Of a stretch of 64,000 nt of DNA, positions 33,801-45,300 are shown piece after piece. The stretch lies in assembly GCF_000313135.1 (NCBI RefSeq), contig NW_004457313.1:1392478-1456477 (forward strand), in the 5' to 3' direction. The notes under the pieces were generated by a model. The model was not told the DNA's origin, made no database searches, and worked only from the letters and a program-made list of their open reading frames with translations. Made by a program: the position numbers and the translations under genes. Every line of letters begins with the position of its first letter. Position 1 is the first letter of the stretch. The stretch is from Acanthamoeba castellanii str. Neff. Its lineage: Eukaryota; Discosea; Longamoebia; Acanthamoebidae.

Positions 33801-34622
33801 GGCCCGGAGCGCCGGATCTGGGTAGCGGGCGGCAACCTCCAACAGCTTCTGCTCCTCCATAGACACCACACCCAAGGCACCACAGGTGAGCACAACCCTC
33901 ATGGCCTCGGCCATCACAGGGATTGGGTTAGGGTTAGATCGAGGGGTGGTGCAGGCAGAGAGACGAACCCGAACCGACTGGTTAGAAAATCCTTCCGGGT
34001 AGGTCATGCGGTACAGGTCTGTGGCCGGAGACGGAGGCAACTGGTGCGGTAGCTGCGGCTCGAGAAGAGCCGACAGGCAACGCAGCAGCAGAAGCGCTGT
34101 CGTTTGGTCGTCCGCAGACAGAGCCAACCACACATGCCACAGCTTGGGCGAGTGTCGGACATAAAGAAACTCAATCGGGTCAGCATCGTCGTCGTCATCG
34201 TCACCACCATCTTCGGTCTGTAGTTGCTGCTTCCACAGCTCGAGTACGTGCGGCCCGATCGCGCGAAAGATTGCCGCCTTGTGCAGCAGCTGCGACTGCT
34301 TGCTGTGTGCAGACACACGGAGTCAAAATGATCGTTTAAGTGCAAAAGTACTGAAGAAGAAGAAGAGAGCTGGGCAACACCTGGTGGCCGATTCAAGGAG
34401 AGCCGACAGACAACCGTGCGGACTATAGTCGAGGAAAACCCACGCGAAGAGCTTGTGCAGGGCGCGCCGTTCAGCGGTAGCAATTTCTCGCGGCGAGGGG
34501 GTGGAGGGGGAGAGGAGTCCGAGAAGGACCCGTACGAACTGCAACGCCGCTTCGTTTACCAACAGTCCACCCTTTTGGTTCTTCTGCCACTCGCGGAGGA
34601 CGCACCGCTCCACGGATGCCAT
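30804..34622 (-). CDS. Large helical protein of unknown family (HEAT/ARM-like)
   Basis: Exons complement 34622-34381, 34302-33714, 33625-33519, 33458-33289, 33201-33054, 32951-32789, 32755-32561, 32415-32281, 32136-32056, 31960-31749, 31664-31507 and 31420-30804 join in frame to about 938 residues. The product is almost entirely predicted helix with Leu/Ala-rich pairs (LLLLRCLSALLEPQLPHQLP, MAVLRLILERHRELVAAHL, MANLMLALLRDYCASPEARS), which suggests an alpha-solenoid. One acidic loop (GGDDDDDDADP) is present. I do not recognise the family. The segment near 33880-33975 could be a further intron of length divisible by three. It sits tail-to-tail with receptor copy 1 (stops about 35 bp apart). 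Confidence 0.7.
32153..32205 (+). repeat. GGTGGAGG purine-rich intronic repeat
   Basis: Short tandem GGTGGAGGGTGG units in an intron of the helical protein gene, with many G runs on the plus strand. Confidence 0.7.
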
Positions 34623-34846
34623 CTCGCCCTTCTTCAATTTAACCTGAAGCTTCGGATTTTGTTTTCTATTTCTTTCTCGCCCAATTCTTTTTCGGACGTT
34701 TTCCTTTGTCGTTTCTCTTTCTTTGGGTAGAAACAATCCGATTGGCTGAAGGCGGCGATATGCCCCAACGCTAAAGCTACACGTCCCCTCACAGGTTTGT
34801 CCTTTTTTACCCATTCGATTCGCACGTCAAGGAGTAAGCAGAGGAG

Positions 34847-36749
34847 ATGGTGTTAGGTCATTGGCTGTTGTTGGTTGTGATGGTGGTGGCTGCCGCCAAC
34901 GCGCAGGGCTTCCACGGTGCTGCCTGGGAACAGAAAAGCAGCCCAGGTACAGCCCAGGTCCCCCCTTCTTTGGTCAGTTTTTTTCCCCACCCCACCTTCT
35001 ACTCACCGTGCCAACCGACAAACCAGACAAGCAGGACATGCTGTGGAAAGCCACCATGGCTGACCCCACACCCAATGAGTGGCCTGGTGCTCTTGCGGAG
35101 GCCGTGCTGTTTGTTGAACAGATGAACCTCACCTTCTACTCCGTTGGTATATTATGCACCCGCCACCTTGATGACCATCCAGTTGTTGGTCACCATCTCC
35201 TCGCGCTGATGAACAACAACAACAACTGGCAACTCAGATTGGGACGAGTTCATGCCCAATGAGATCAAGACGTGGCCTTACAAGACTGGATATGCCCGTA
35301 CCAAGCTCATCCACTCCCAAGGTGCGACATGTTGGGCGATCAACTTCATGCGACTTGCAGGGACTGTTCACTAAACAGTGGTGGTTGGCCCGTCGGTGGG
35401 CAGGTGTTGTGGCGCTTGTGAGTTGGAAAAGTATGGGGAACCACAACTACACGGGCTTGTTCCAAGGCGTACGACTTGCTCCGATTCAAGCCTGCCGCTG
35501 CTCCTCCTCTGACTTCCAAATGACACCGCATCGCAGGCGACCCACGGTCTGATGCGGCTTTCCCTGGCTGCCCAGCCTGACGTGAGTGCAGATAGCCCCA
35601 AAATGGCCCCTGGTATCGTATCAGCTCTTGTGTCAATGTACTGCTCTGAAGTCTCACGATCTCTGAGTCAAACAGGTGTGGCATTCAAGTTCTTGAGGGA
35701 CAGCATGCCAGCTTCGCAGGTCATCGCCATGTACCAGCTCGGAGGTACGCTTGACCCAAGCCACGCACAGAGATCGAGGTCTTTGAAAAGATCACCAACC
35801 AACCTTTTATTCGATCCATTACAGGACAGAGCAGCTTCAACTTCTTCGAGCACGACCTGACCAACCACGTGCCGGACCTTGGCACCAGCGCGCCTTTCAC
35901 ACTGAGAGCGCTTAGGGCGGCTTTCGCGGCGGCTTCCAACTGGCCCACCATGCGTACGCGCCCAGCACTCTCTGGATTCACTTCACCACTCGATGCTCAG
36001 TTGTGTGCTGTGTGCGGTTGTGCGATTTTGCGTGTCTGTGTCCGTGTTGCAGTTGGATTGAGTGAGTTTGCCAGCTTCACTGAGAGTGGAGCCGCAGTGC
36101 CCAGCCCCAACGCCCCCTTCCGTGTGGTACAGGGCGCTGACAACCATTTTTTTGGTCTTCTCTGCTTCTTTGGGCATGAGCCCCTCTTCTCATTGGGCTT
36201 GGTGGTGGGTGCCCATGCGACGACAGGTGTTCCATCCCACCGCAGCCTATCATCAAAAATTCAACAACACAACGCCAAAGCCCGACATTCTCGCTGACGT
36301 TGGCCAGGTGCGTACCCGCCCTCCCACCACAATCCCTCCAACGCCGATCAGCCACTTGGACCCAAAAGCAACGTTGCTTGAGCTCATGAGTTGTGAGTGT
36401 TGTGCAGGCTTTGGTCCCTGGTTCGATGGTGTACGAAGTGTGGGCGCAAGACAGCCCCTACAACGACCCCAACGACCTCCAGCTCATCGGCACCCTCGTG
36501 CTCAACTCCAAGGGCTTCACGCACGACCACACAAGCCTCCCAACCATGTTTTCGTAGTCGGACTGACCCAAGCGCGGTGGGGGGGGCCAATGTAGGTCAA
36601 TGTTTGGCGACAAGACACTGTTCATGCGCCACGTACGCATGGAGGATGACCTGGCACTCAAGCCCCAGTGGGTGGCAGGAGCGCAGGTCATCATCAACAA
36701 TCAACAGAGCCTGCCCCAGTACTACTTCCAGGACCTCCCCTGGCAGTGA
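34847..36749 (+). CDS. Secreted catalase-like protein, copy A
   Basis: Eleven exons (34847-34946, 35027-35146, 35238-35321, 35404-35468, 35537-35612, 35676-35744, 35825-35953, 36053-36126, 36227-36307, 36408-36520, 36596-36749) give 354 residues. The signal peptide is LLLVVMVVAAANAQG. The body shows KLIHSQGVVALVSW (resembling the catalase VHAKG catalytic-His segment), YTGLFQGATHGLMRLS, GVAFKFLRDSMPASQ (like FAVKFYT of catalase), FNFFEHDLTNHVPD and MRHVRMEDDLALKPQW. This pattern fits the catalase-like superfamily of secreted protist proteins rather than full catalases; heme binding is not demonstrated. Intron 10 has a GC donor where copy B has GT. The gene is followed by a decayed copy of the CCR4 gene end. 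Confidence 0.72.
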
Positions 36750-36814
36750 GAGCCCATGTACCCTTGGAAGAGCGAAGAAAGAAGACAAACGAAGGAATAA
36801 AAAGAAAAGTAAGA

Positions 36815-36980
36815 TTAAGGCGGGGTCGCTGTCTGGGCGAGGTCGGACACGAGCGCGAGGGAAAGGTGACGGAGCGATGTGCGGCTCTGTGGGTGAAGCC
36901 GCCTGACTCACACCGGCTCCAGGATGTCTCGAACGTGCAGCTGCGTTTCTTCGATGACCCCGTGCAGTTCTCTTCCTGAA
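36815..36980 (-). pseudogene. Truncated duplicate of the CCR4 gene 3' end
   Basis: On the minus strand this segment matches the last part of the CCR4 coding region (around 39138-39310): both contain the blocks GGAAAGGTGACGGAG, GCGATGTGCGGCTCTGTGGG and CCGGCTCCAGGATG on the plus strand. The copy lacks the rest of the gene and its end has diverged. It shows that the tandem duplication unit included catalase-like gene plus the tail of its convergent neighbour. The remaining sequence to 37170 holds only an upstream region of copy B. Confidence 0.75.
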
Positions 36981-37170
36981 CACACTTTCTTCTCTCCCAC
37001 CCGGACGTTTTCCTTTCTCTTTCTATGTTTTGAAAGAAATACGCCAGTGGCTGGTAAGAAACAAAGCGATTGTGAAAGGAATAGGCGTTGCCCAATCTTG
37101 TAATTCCCACCACATTGGCGGTCGCCCGTTCTATGTCGTACAACATAGAACGTTGAAGTAAGCGGAGAAC

Positions 37171-39064
37171 ATGGTGAGCACGCTGGCTCATGGGCTGTTG
37201 TTGATTGCGCTGGTGGTGGCCACCAACGCGCAGGGCTTCCACGGTGCCGCCTGGGAACAGAAAAGCAGCCCAGGTCCCCCCCCCTTCCTCTGGTCAGTTA
37301 GTCCGCACGATTAAACCATACTTGGTACTCACACCGTGCCAACCGAAAAATCAGACAAGCAGGACATGCTGTGGAAAGCCACCGTGGCTGACACCAAATC
37401 CAATGAGTGGCCCAACGTTCTTGAGGAGGCCTTGCTGTTGGTTGAACAGATGAACCTCACCTTCGACTCTGTCGGTATATAGGCATCCACCCACCACCTT
37501 TATGACCATCTCCACGCACTGATGGCAACTGGCAACTCAGATTGGGACGAGTTCATGCCCAATGAGATCAAGACGTGGCCTTACAAGACCGGATATGCCC
37601 GTACCAAGCTCATCCACTCCCAAGGTGCGACATGTTGCACCTTCCTCGTGTATGCCACTTTTTGATACATGCGGGATAGTGCACTAAACAGCAGTGATTG
37701 GTGGGCCGGTTGGTGCAGGTGTTGTAGCACTTGTGAGTTGGAAAAGCCTGGGGAACCACAACTACACGGGCTTGTTCCAAGGCGTACGACTTGCTCTGAT
37801 TCGTTGTGATCTCAGTCAGGCCTGACTATGATTCTAAATGGCACCGCTTTTTCAGGCGACCCACGGCCTGATGCGGCTTTCCCTGGCTGGCCCGCCTGAC
37901 ACGAGCGCAGATAGCCCCAACATGGGTCCTGGTATCGCACATCAACTCTCCTCTGGCCACGTTTGTTGATTGCTCTGGCGTCTCACGATGATGTCTTTGT
38001 ACAGGTGTGGCATTCAAGTTCTTGAGGGACGGCATGCCAGCTTCGCAGGTCATCGCCATGTACCAGCTCGGAGGTACGCTTGACCCAAGCCACGCACAGA
38101 GATCGAGGTCTTTGAAAAGATCACCAACCAACCTTTTATTCAATCCATTACAGGACAGAGCAGCTTCAACTTCTTCGAGCACGACCTGACCAACCACGTG
38201 CCGGACCTTGGCACCAGCGCGCCTTTCAAACTGAGAGTGATTCGGGAGACTTTTGCGGCGGCTTCCAACTGGCCCACTATGAGTACGCGCCCAGCACTCT
38301 CTAGATTGGTTTGACCACAGCAGATGCTCAGTTGAGTGCTGTGCGATTGGGCATGTCCGTGTCCGTGTTGCAGTTGGAGTGAGTGAGTTTGCCAGCTTCA
38401 CTCAGAGTGGCGCGGCAGTGCCCAGCCCCAACGCCCCCTTCCGTGTGGTACAAGGCGCTGCCATCCATTGTTCTCGTCTTCTTCTTCTTCTTTTCTCCTC
38501 ATGAGCCCCGTCTCACCGGGCGCGGTGGCGTGACGACAGGTGTTCCATCCCACCACAGCCTATCATCAAAAATTCAACAACACAACGCCAAAGCCCGACA
38601 TTCTCGCTGACGTTGGCCAGGTGCGTACCCGCCCTCCCACCCAATCCCTCCTTAGCCCCGGGGCCGACCATCCCCCGACCCAAATGCAACATTGCTTGAG
38701 CTCACAAGTTGTGTGTGATGCAGGCATTGATCCCTGGCTCGACGGTGTACGAAGTGTGGGCGCAAGACAGCCCCTACAACGATCCCAACGACCCCCAGCT
38801 CATCGGCACCCTCGTGCTCAACTCCAAGGGCTTCACGTACGACCACACACAAACCATGTCTGGGCGTAGGTGGACTGACCGAAGTTTGCTGCGTGGGGGG
38901 GGGCGTGTAGGTCGATGTTTGGCGACAAGACGCTGTTCATGCGCCACGTGCGCATGGAGGATGACCTGGCACTGAAGCCCCAGTGGGTGGCAGGAGCGCA
39001 GGCCATCATCAACAATCAACAGAGCGTGCCCCAGTACCACTTCCAGGACCTCCCCTGGCAGTGA
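37171..39064 (+). CDS. Secreted catalase-like protein, copy B
   Basis: Eleven exons (37171-37273, 37355-37474, 37541-37624, 37719-37783, 37856-37931, 38005-38073, 38154-38282, 38374-38447, 38540-38620, 38724-38836, 38911-39064) give 355 residues with the same exon lengths as copy A, apart from three extra bases in the first exon. The signal peptide is LLLIALVVATNAQGF. The protein is very similar to copy A: KLIHSQGVVALVSW, GVAFKFLRDGMPASQ, FNFFEHDLTNHVPD and the C-terminus YHFQDLPWQ. Differences are scattered substitutions (for example Ile-Gly-Val for Leu-Gly-Leu at the exon 7/8 joint), so both may be functional. The gene is convergent with CCR4, whose stop is 74 bp away. Confidence 0.72.
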
Positions 39065-39137
39065 GAGGGTCTCACACCACCGCGTGTCCCAAGGGCGAAT
39101 AAAGAAAGAAGACGAATGAACGAAAAGAAAGGCGCTG

Positions 39138-41730
39138 TCAGGACAAGGCGAGTTCGCACACGAGCGCGAAGTGGTCCGAGGGAAAGGTGACGGAGAGGAG
39201 CGATGTGCGGCTCTGTGGGTGAAGCCGCCTGACTCGATCCTTGCTCACCGGCTCCAGGATGCCTCGAACGTGCAGCCGCGTTCCTTCGATGATCCCGTTC
39301 GGTTGCTTCCTGGCGTCTTGCTGCTCTTCCTCTTCTTCGTTCTCTTCTTCCCCACCGTGGTCTTCTTTACGTTGTCGATGGGCCGCATCGCTGAGGCCAG
39401 GCCCACGTTTCGGAGAACCGCCGTCCGTGGCGGGCCTCGATGTGAAAGGGCTGGTGGAGATCCAGATGTAGTCTAGGGTGCCGTTGAAGCTGGGGGTGTA
39501 GTTGGTGAATGCAGGCTCCCACTTATGGTCGTCTCGCATCTTCCTATTCTTCTTGTTCTTCTTTTTGCTCCGCTTGCGCTTCTTGTTTTGGCTCTCCTCC
39601 GTGCTGCTCAACTCGTCGCCCTGCTCGTCGTGGTTGGCGTCGTCAATGCGGCCGAGCACGTGGGCGTAGGCGCTGGTCAAGTTGAGCCCCTGACGCAGAC
39701 CGGTGCGCGCGTATTCGTCTGACACCTGCGTCGATAGATTGACGTGGCCCGGCTCCACAAAGCCCTTCATGAAGCCGAAGGGACCGAGGTTACTCTTGGA
39801 TTCGACGCCGATCACCACTTCACAAACACACCACGTTCTGGGAAAGCAGGAAGCCAACCTGCGACAGTAAGCTGTAGACCGAGCTGTTGGGAAGACTGTT
39901 GAAGTCGCCACAGAGCACCACGGGCACTGGAGAGTCGCCGTTGCGAGGAAGGAATCAGTCAACCTTGAGTAGAAGTCGATGCAGTGCACACTTGCAAGAC
40001 AAGATGGAGGGTTGTACCAGGCGTCTCGCTGTCTCGTTCGCGCTGCCATTCTGTGATGATGCGCTCGATGGCTTGCGTGAGGAGAAACACCTGCATGAGC
40101 TTGATCGAGGGATAGGTCGGGTCCCAGTAGATGTGCGTGTTGGCCACGCATAGGTACGCAGGTGGCGCGCTCGAATGGGTGCCCTCGACAGCGCGCTTGA
40201 CTCGGAGCATCAGCACCATGGCCTGCTTGTCGCTGGTGCGGAACTGGCTGCGGAAGTATTTGTTGATCGCCGTGCCGCAGGGCAGTTGGTCGATGAGGTG
40301 CATAAACTCCAGCTTGTGCACTTGCACCGGGCTGAACAGCGAGGTACGGAAGAACGTGGCATTGCCCACCGGGTTGTCCCTGCTCTTGCGCAATCACGAG
40401 AGAAGCCCAGTCAACATCCCAAAGCAAACAGTGAAGCAGAAGAGAAAAGAAGAGGGAGACAGCGGACCGTTGTTTGCCGACGTCAAGAAAGCCGTCTATG
40501 GGCCTCTCTCCCGCTGGCGGTTGAAACACGCCCTCGAATCCGAGGTTCTTCAGATACTTGCAGAAATACCTGGGCGAGAGGAGCGCAATTAGGACGGTTT
40601 GATGGTGGAGAAAGGCATTGGCGAACAGTAGTAGTAGCAGGAGCACCCTTCGTAGGCTCTCTTTTCTATTTCCTGGAAGCACACGATGTCGGCCCTGCTG
40701 TGAAGCACCTCCCACAAGATCTTGCGCTTCCGATAGCTCCACTTGTGAGCCCACTCCGGACATCCGTGGTCTCCTGGCGTAACGTTCGTGTGAGACACGT
40801 TTCAGAGATCATTCATGCACACAACTATGCGCATAGGCCCCACGCGTGCATGGTGGTCATGGCGGCGCGTACCGTTGGGAGAGGTCCACGAGGGAGCGAG
40901 AAGGTTGTAGGTCATGACCCGAAACCTTGTTTCCGGTGTTGTTGCCGAGGGCGAGGTTGAAGTGGTGCCTCTCTCAGCGGGGCTTGCCTTCTTGTCCGCC
41001 TCTTCTTCGGCCACGGAAGCGTGCGCGTAGAGCATCCGCCTTTGAGGCAATTCCTCCTTGACTCCACCCCCGTAGTGTAGAGGTCAGCGGCGTACACCTT
41101 GCGAGCGACAAGCAGCAGCAGCAGCAAGGGGAGTCACAGTCACAACTTACTGGGTTTGAGGGGCAAGGGCTTCAAGTAGCGCAGGAAGAGCTGCGGGTTG
41201 GCGGCCAGCTTCCGCTTCGTGACGTTCGACACCTTCAACTTTCTGAGTTCCGTCAGCCCCTGCATCTCCACTGGTGGAGATGATACGTCATGCATAGGCA
41301 CTGATGAGCGCCGACTTGGTGTCGACTTTGTGCACACCGCGGATGGCGCACGTACGCGGAAGAGCTGCAAGAGGGTTGCCTAACAGGTTGAGGACCTGCA
41401 GCTGAGTGAGTCCGCCCACTGCTGCCGGGAGCGTCGGCAGCTGGTTGAAGCTCAAGTCCTGAGGACCGCACAGAGCATGATCAACGATTTTATATTAAAT
41501 GAAAAAGGATGAAGGAAGATGGTACGTACGAGGCGGGTGAGATGGGGAAGATGGAAGAGGGAAGGGGGCAGGGCGATGAGGTTGTTGTGGCTCAGGTTGA
41601 GGTCGGTTAGGACCGCTCGCTCCTTTGGGCCGAGTGCGGCCAACTTTGCTTCGAGCGCATCAAAACTATCGAAACCGTGGCCGAGCCCGCACAGGTTGAG
41701 TGCGTACGCACTGCAGGCTTCGCCCTCCAT
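39138..41730 (-). CDS. CCR4: CCR4-type poly(A) deadenylase with leucine-rich repeats
   Basis: Nine exons (complement 41730-41530, 41458-41356, 41270-41151, 41061-40873, 40773-40647, 40569-40468, 40379-40018, 39926-39859, 39794-39138) give about 642 residues. The N-terminal leucine-rich repeats (LTDLNLSHNNLIALPPSLF, LDLSFNQLPTLPAAVGGLT) are followed by an endonuclease/exonuclease/phosphatase fold: FRVMTYNLLAPSW, DIVCFQEIE (metal Glu), YLCVANTHIYWDP, VVLCGDFNSLPNSSVYSLL, GTLDYIWIS and the terminal SDHFALVCEL. The LRR plus EEP order is that of yeast Ccr4 and CNOT6, the catalytic part of CCR4-NOT, which shortens mRNA poly(A) tails. A Lys-rich insertion (NKKRKRSKKKNKKNRKMRDD) and an acidic spacer are unusual. 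The exon 8/9 junction is the least certain. Confidence 0.88.
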
Positions 41731-42378
41731 CTTCCACTTCGTGAGTCCACCAAGTTTTATTCACTTCTGCCACATTTTTATATTTGATTTATTTAATTGT
41801 TTTTATTTCTTGCATCTTTTCCTTAATTCTTCTAGCTTGAGCGCTCCCCGGTGCCGCAACGTGAAGCTACCGCCACAACGCACAGTGCCACGCCCGTGCG
41901 TTTCTGAGGTGGAAACAGGCCGGATGGGGGGAGCGACCCACGGAGCTCAGACCGGACCGCGAAACTAAGGCGGAGCAGAATTCGTTCGGGCTGAGGCCGT
42001 CCCTCCCAGCTGTCTTCGCCCGCGTCCCCAAGACACCGTCGTGGCCAGTTCTGCCCTTTTTGGCGACTTTTTCTGCGGCGTGGACTCCAGGGCGCACCAA
42101 CTGGCGGGCAAGCTCGGCGGTTGCTTCCAATCGGCAGGCGAGGATAGTATTAGCAGACCGCTAACTGAGATCTCCTATCAAGACCCCGGCAACTGTCGAG
42201 GCCATTGGTCGAAACGGTACCATAACCAGCCCACCGTTGCCGTGTTGGTGCTCTTACGGTACACCAACCGCGAGGCCTCGCGGCGCCGGTGTGCTTGGCG
42301 CCACGATTCGGTTTCATTTGTATTATCAGTTTATTCAACACCCCGCACAACACAGCACACCACTGACTCGCGATACCC
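41731..42378. other. Divergent intergenic region between CCR4 and receptor copy 2
   Basis: 648 bp with an AT-rich patch near 41760-41840 (possible core promoter of CCR4) and GC-rich sequence towards the receptor. No gene or repeat recognised. Confidence 0.45.
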
Positions 42379-45300
42379 ATGGGCACCGCACCTTCGCGAA
42401 CCTTCGCGTTCTCCTCTTGCTTGTACATTGCGGCGGTGGTGATCTTCTTTTGCGGCTTTTCCCACCCTGGTACGACCTTGTCCCTTCCCCCAATTCCGCA
42501 CCACTGACTCCGGCGCATCTCCTTCTCTCTCTCTTTCTCCCCATAACCCAGCGGAGGGCACGGTGGTGGTGAATGGAGTGGGCAATGTGCACCCGAATTT
42601 GTTCACGACGTGGAGCGAGGGCTACTCGTTCAACACCGAGAACTTTGTGATAAACTACGACGCCGCCGATGACACCACAGCCTCGCTGGCTCGCGTCGAG
42701 AGCGGCGCCATTGAGTACGTGCTCACCGACGGTCTCATCGCCCCGAGCACCCTGCCCGCCAACGCCCTGCAAGTGCCGGTGGCCGGGTCAGCGCTGGTGA
42801 TGGCCATCAACCTGCCCTCAATCGCCGACTCCGCTCTCGTAAACCCACCGCACTTTTGCTTGCCGCGCCATTTTTAACTCCGAAGCCTTAACGCCTTGTG
42901 GTGTCGCTGTAACTCCTGACAAAATGGTTGGTGGTGATGGTTGTGGGGGGGGGGCGAACAGGTGGTGAGCAGCGAGGTGCTGGCCAAGGTGTGGATGGGC
43001 ACCATCACCACGTGGGACCACGCCGACATCGCCGCCCTCAACCCCAATGTCACCCTGCCGGCCAACGCCATCACGCTCGTGGTCTCTGAGGCGCCGAGCA
43101 GCGTGGAGATGAGCGGCGTGCTGGTGCGCGCCCTGTCTGCCGTGTCGAGCTCGTTTGCGGCGGCTTTGGCGTCGGCGGGCTCACTCGCGGCCATGGTGCC
43201 GGCGAGCGCCATGAAAGTATCCGGCACCGACGCTCGCCTGGCCACCGTCAAGGTACCTTGCCGCCTTTGACCAGCCGCGCACATGCACACACTCAAAGAC
43301 ATCCCATAACCCTTGGCCCGTCACGCAGGCAAACTTGTACAGCATGACATACGCCGACTACGGATCGGTGCTCGCAGCCGGCATGGCGTGCGCGCGCATG
43401 AAGAACGCGGCCGGTCGCCTGGTTTCGCCCTCGGCCGCCGCCATCCAGTCGGCCATGACCGACTTCAGCACCTCTGTCAAAGGTGGTACGTCGCGTCGTT
43501 GGGCTTTGCCGTTGACACTCCGCTCGGCTCTCTATCGAGTACAGATTCTATTCATTTGGCCATGGGGCTCACTCCAATTCTGTTACCCTCGGCGTGTGGG
43601 CAACAGGGGACATGAGCAGCGACATCTCAAACGGAGCGGGCAACGCCACGTGGCCGCTGGCCTACACGGTCTTCCTCACCACGTTGCACACCAAACAGGC
43701 CAAGGACTGCGGGCCGGCCGAGGGCCTGATGCGATTCTTGAGCTGGGCGCAGACCAATGACCGCGCGGGGACGACGATCAACGCGCAGGGCTGGGGCGCG
43801 CTGGGGATCGTGTACAAGAGGGCGCTCATCAACTCGTTCGGCACCGTCGAGTGCAACAACGAGACTGCCCTCAGCACGGCTTATATCATCGGCTTGGGCG
43901 GAGGAATTCGAGCAGTCGACGACTGGGCCGTGTCCTACGCCTCCAACTCCTTCGTGCAGAAATTCTACTACTCCGATACGGCCAACGCCATCACTCAGAT
44001 GATCCAAGGCACCATCGACTTTGGCGCCCTCAGCTTTGAGCCGACAGAGGCGCAGTGGGCACAAATGCCAAGCATTCAATTGGTGCCGGTGCTGGGCCAA
44101 GCCGTAATCCCCTCCTATAATGTACGTACCACGCCCTCCGGCGTAGACTTGGCCCGATAGGCAGTGATGGTGGTGACAACCAACCAACCCATCCACCCAT
44201 CATTATCTCCGATCGACAGATACCCGAGCTGCTGGAGGCAGGCCCGCTTGTGCTAACGTTGGAGATCTTGGCCGACATCTACCTCTCCAATATCGACAAC
44301 TGGCGCGACCCAAGCATTCTCGCCGCCAACCCCCGCATTGCTGACTTGATCCCCAATAAGCCCATCATTGTGATCGTACCGACGGTATGCTACTCTTCGA
44401 AGAGGCCTTTGTGTATATATATACGGTCAGTCCTCTCGAGCTGACATATGTGCGTTCTTGTGGATCACAGATTTACTCGGTGATGACTCTCGTCGGTTCC
44501 TCGGCAATGGCCAAGGCTGTCCCTGAGTTCAACACAGCCGTACGTTTTTTTCTGTCGCAGGACCTCACAACTCTCGTGGTACTAATCGGAAAGTGCGTGG
44601 ATAGGTGGGATCGGGAGGTCTGTTGAAGTTCCCGGTGCAGACCAAAGCCCCTGAGCGGGTCCTCGAGATTGCTGGCACCAGCGCGGCCCAGGTCCCCTTG
44701 GCCGTCGCCAACCCCTACAGCATCTTCTTCACCCTCAGCGGCCAGATCGACGTCACCACCGCCCTCAAGCCCGCCTCCCTGATCAACCCCGCTGGAAACA
44801 TCGTAGCCGCCGGATCAGAGAGCGTCCTCTCCGCCCTCGACGACTTTGCGAACACATCAGACTACATCCTCCTGCTCGGTACGCTCCGTGCGCAGTTCGA
44901 ATTCCAGAGTCGCACAGCTGGACTAACTACACCGGTACGACCATCACAGGAAAAGGAGCGGGCACGTGGCCCATGGCGACCTATAACGGCCTGCTCATCC
45001 ACGTGACTGAGTCCAGCAACTGCGCCAAGGCCAAGGCGCTCGTCGACTGGATCTACTACACGCAGAGTTCTTCGGTGGCGTCGACTATCGCGACCAGGAA
45101 CGGCGTCACCACGGCGGGCCGATCGCCGGGCGTGCTCAAGCGAATCCTCACGCAGCTCACCAGCGTCACGTGCCAGGGGGCCAAGGTCAGCTCCATCGCC
45201 CCGTGCGTGCGCGACGGCGTGCTGTGCTCCGATCACGGGTCGTGCCCGTCGGGCGAGTGCGTGTGCGCCAGCGGCTGGAGCGGCACCTTCTGCGATGGTA

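Noticed and set aside
33925..33937. GGGTTAGGGTTAG telomere-like motif
   Set aside because: Only about two units, inside a gene on the minus strand; too short to indicate a telomere or fusion point.
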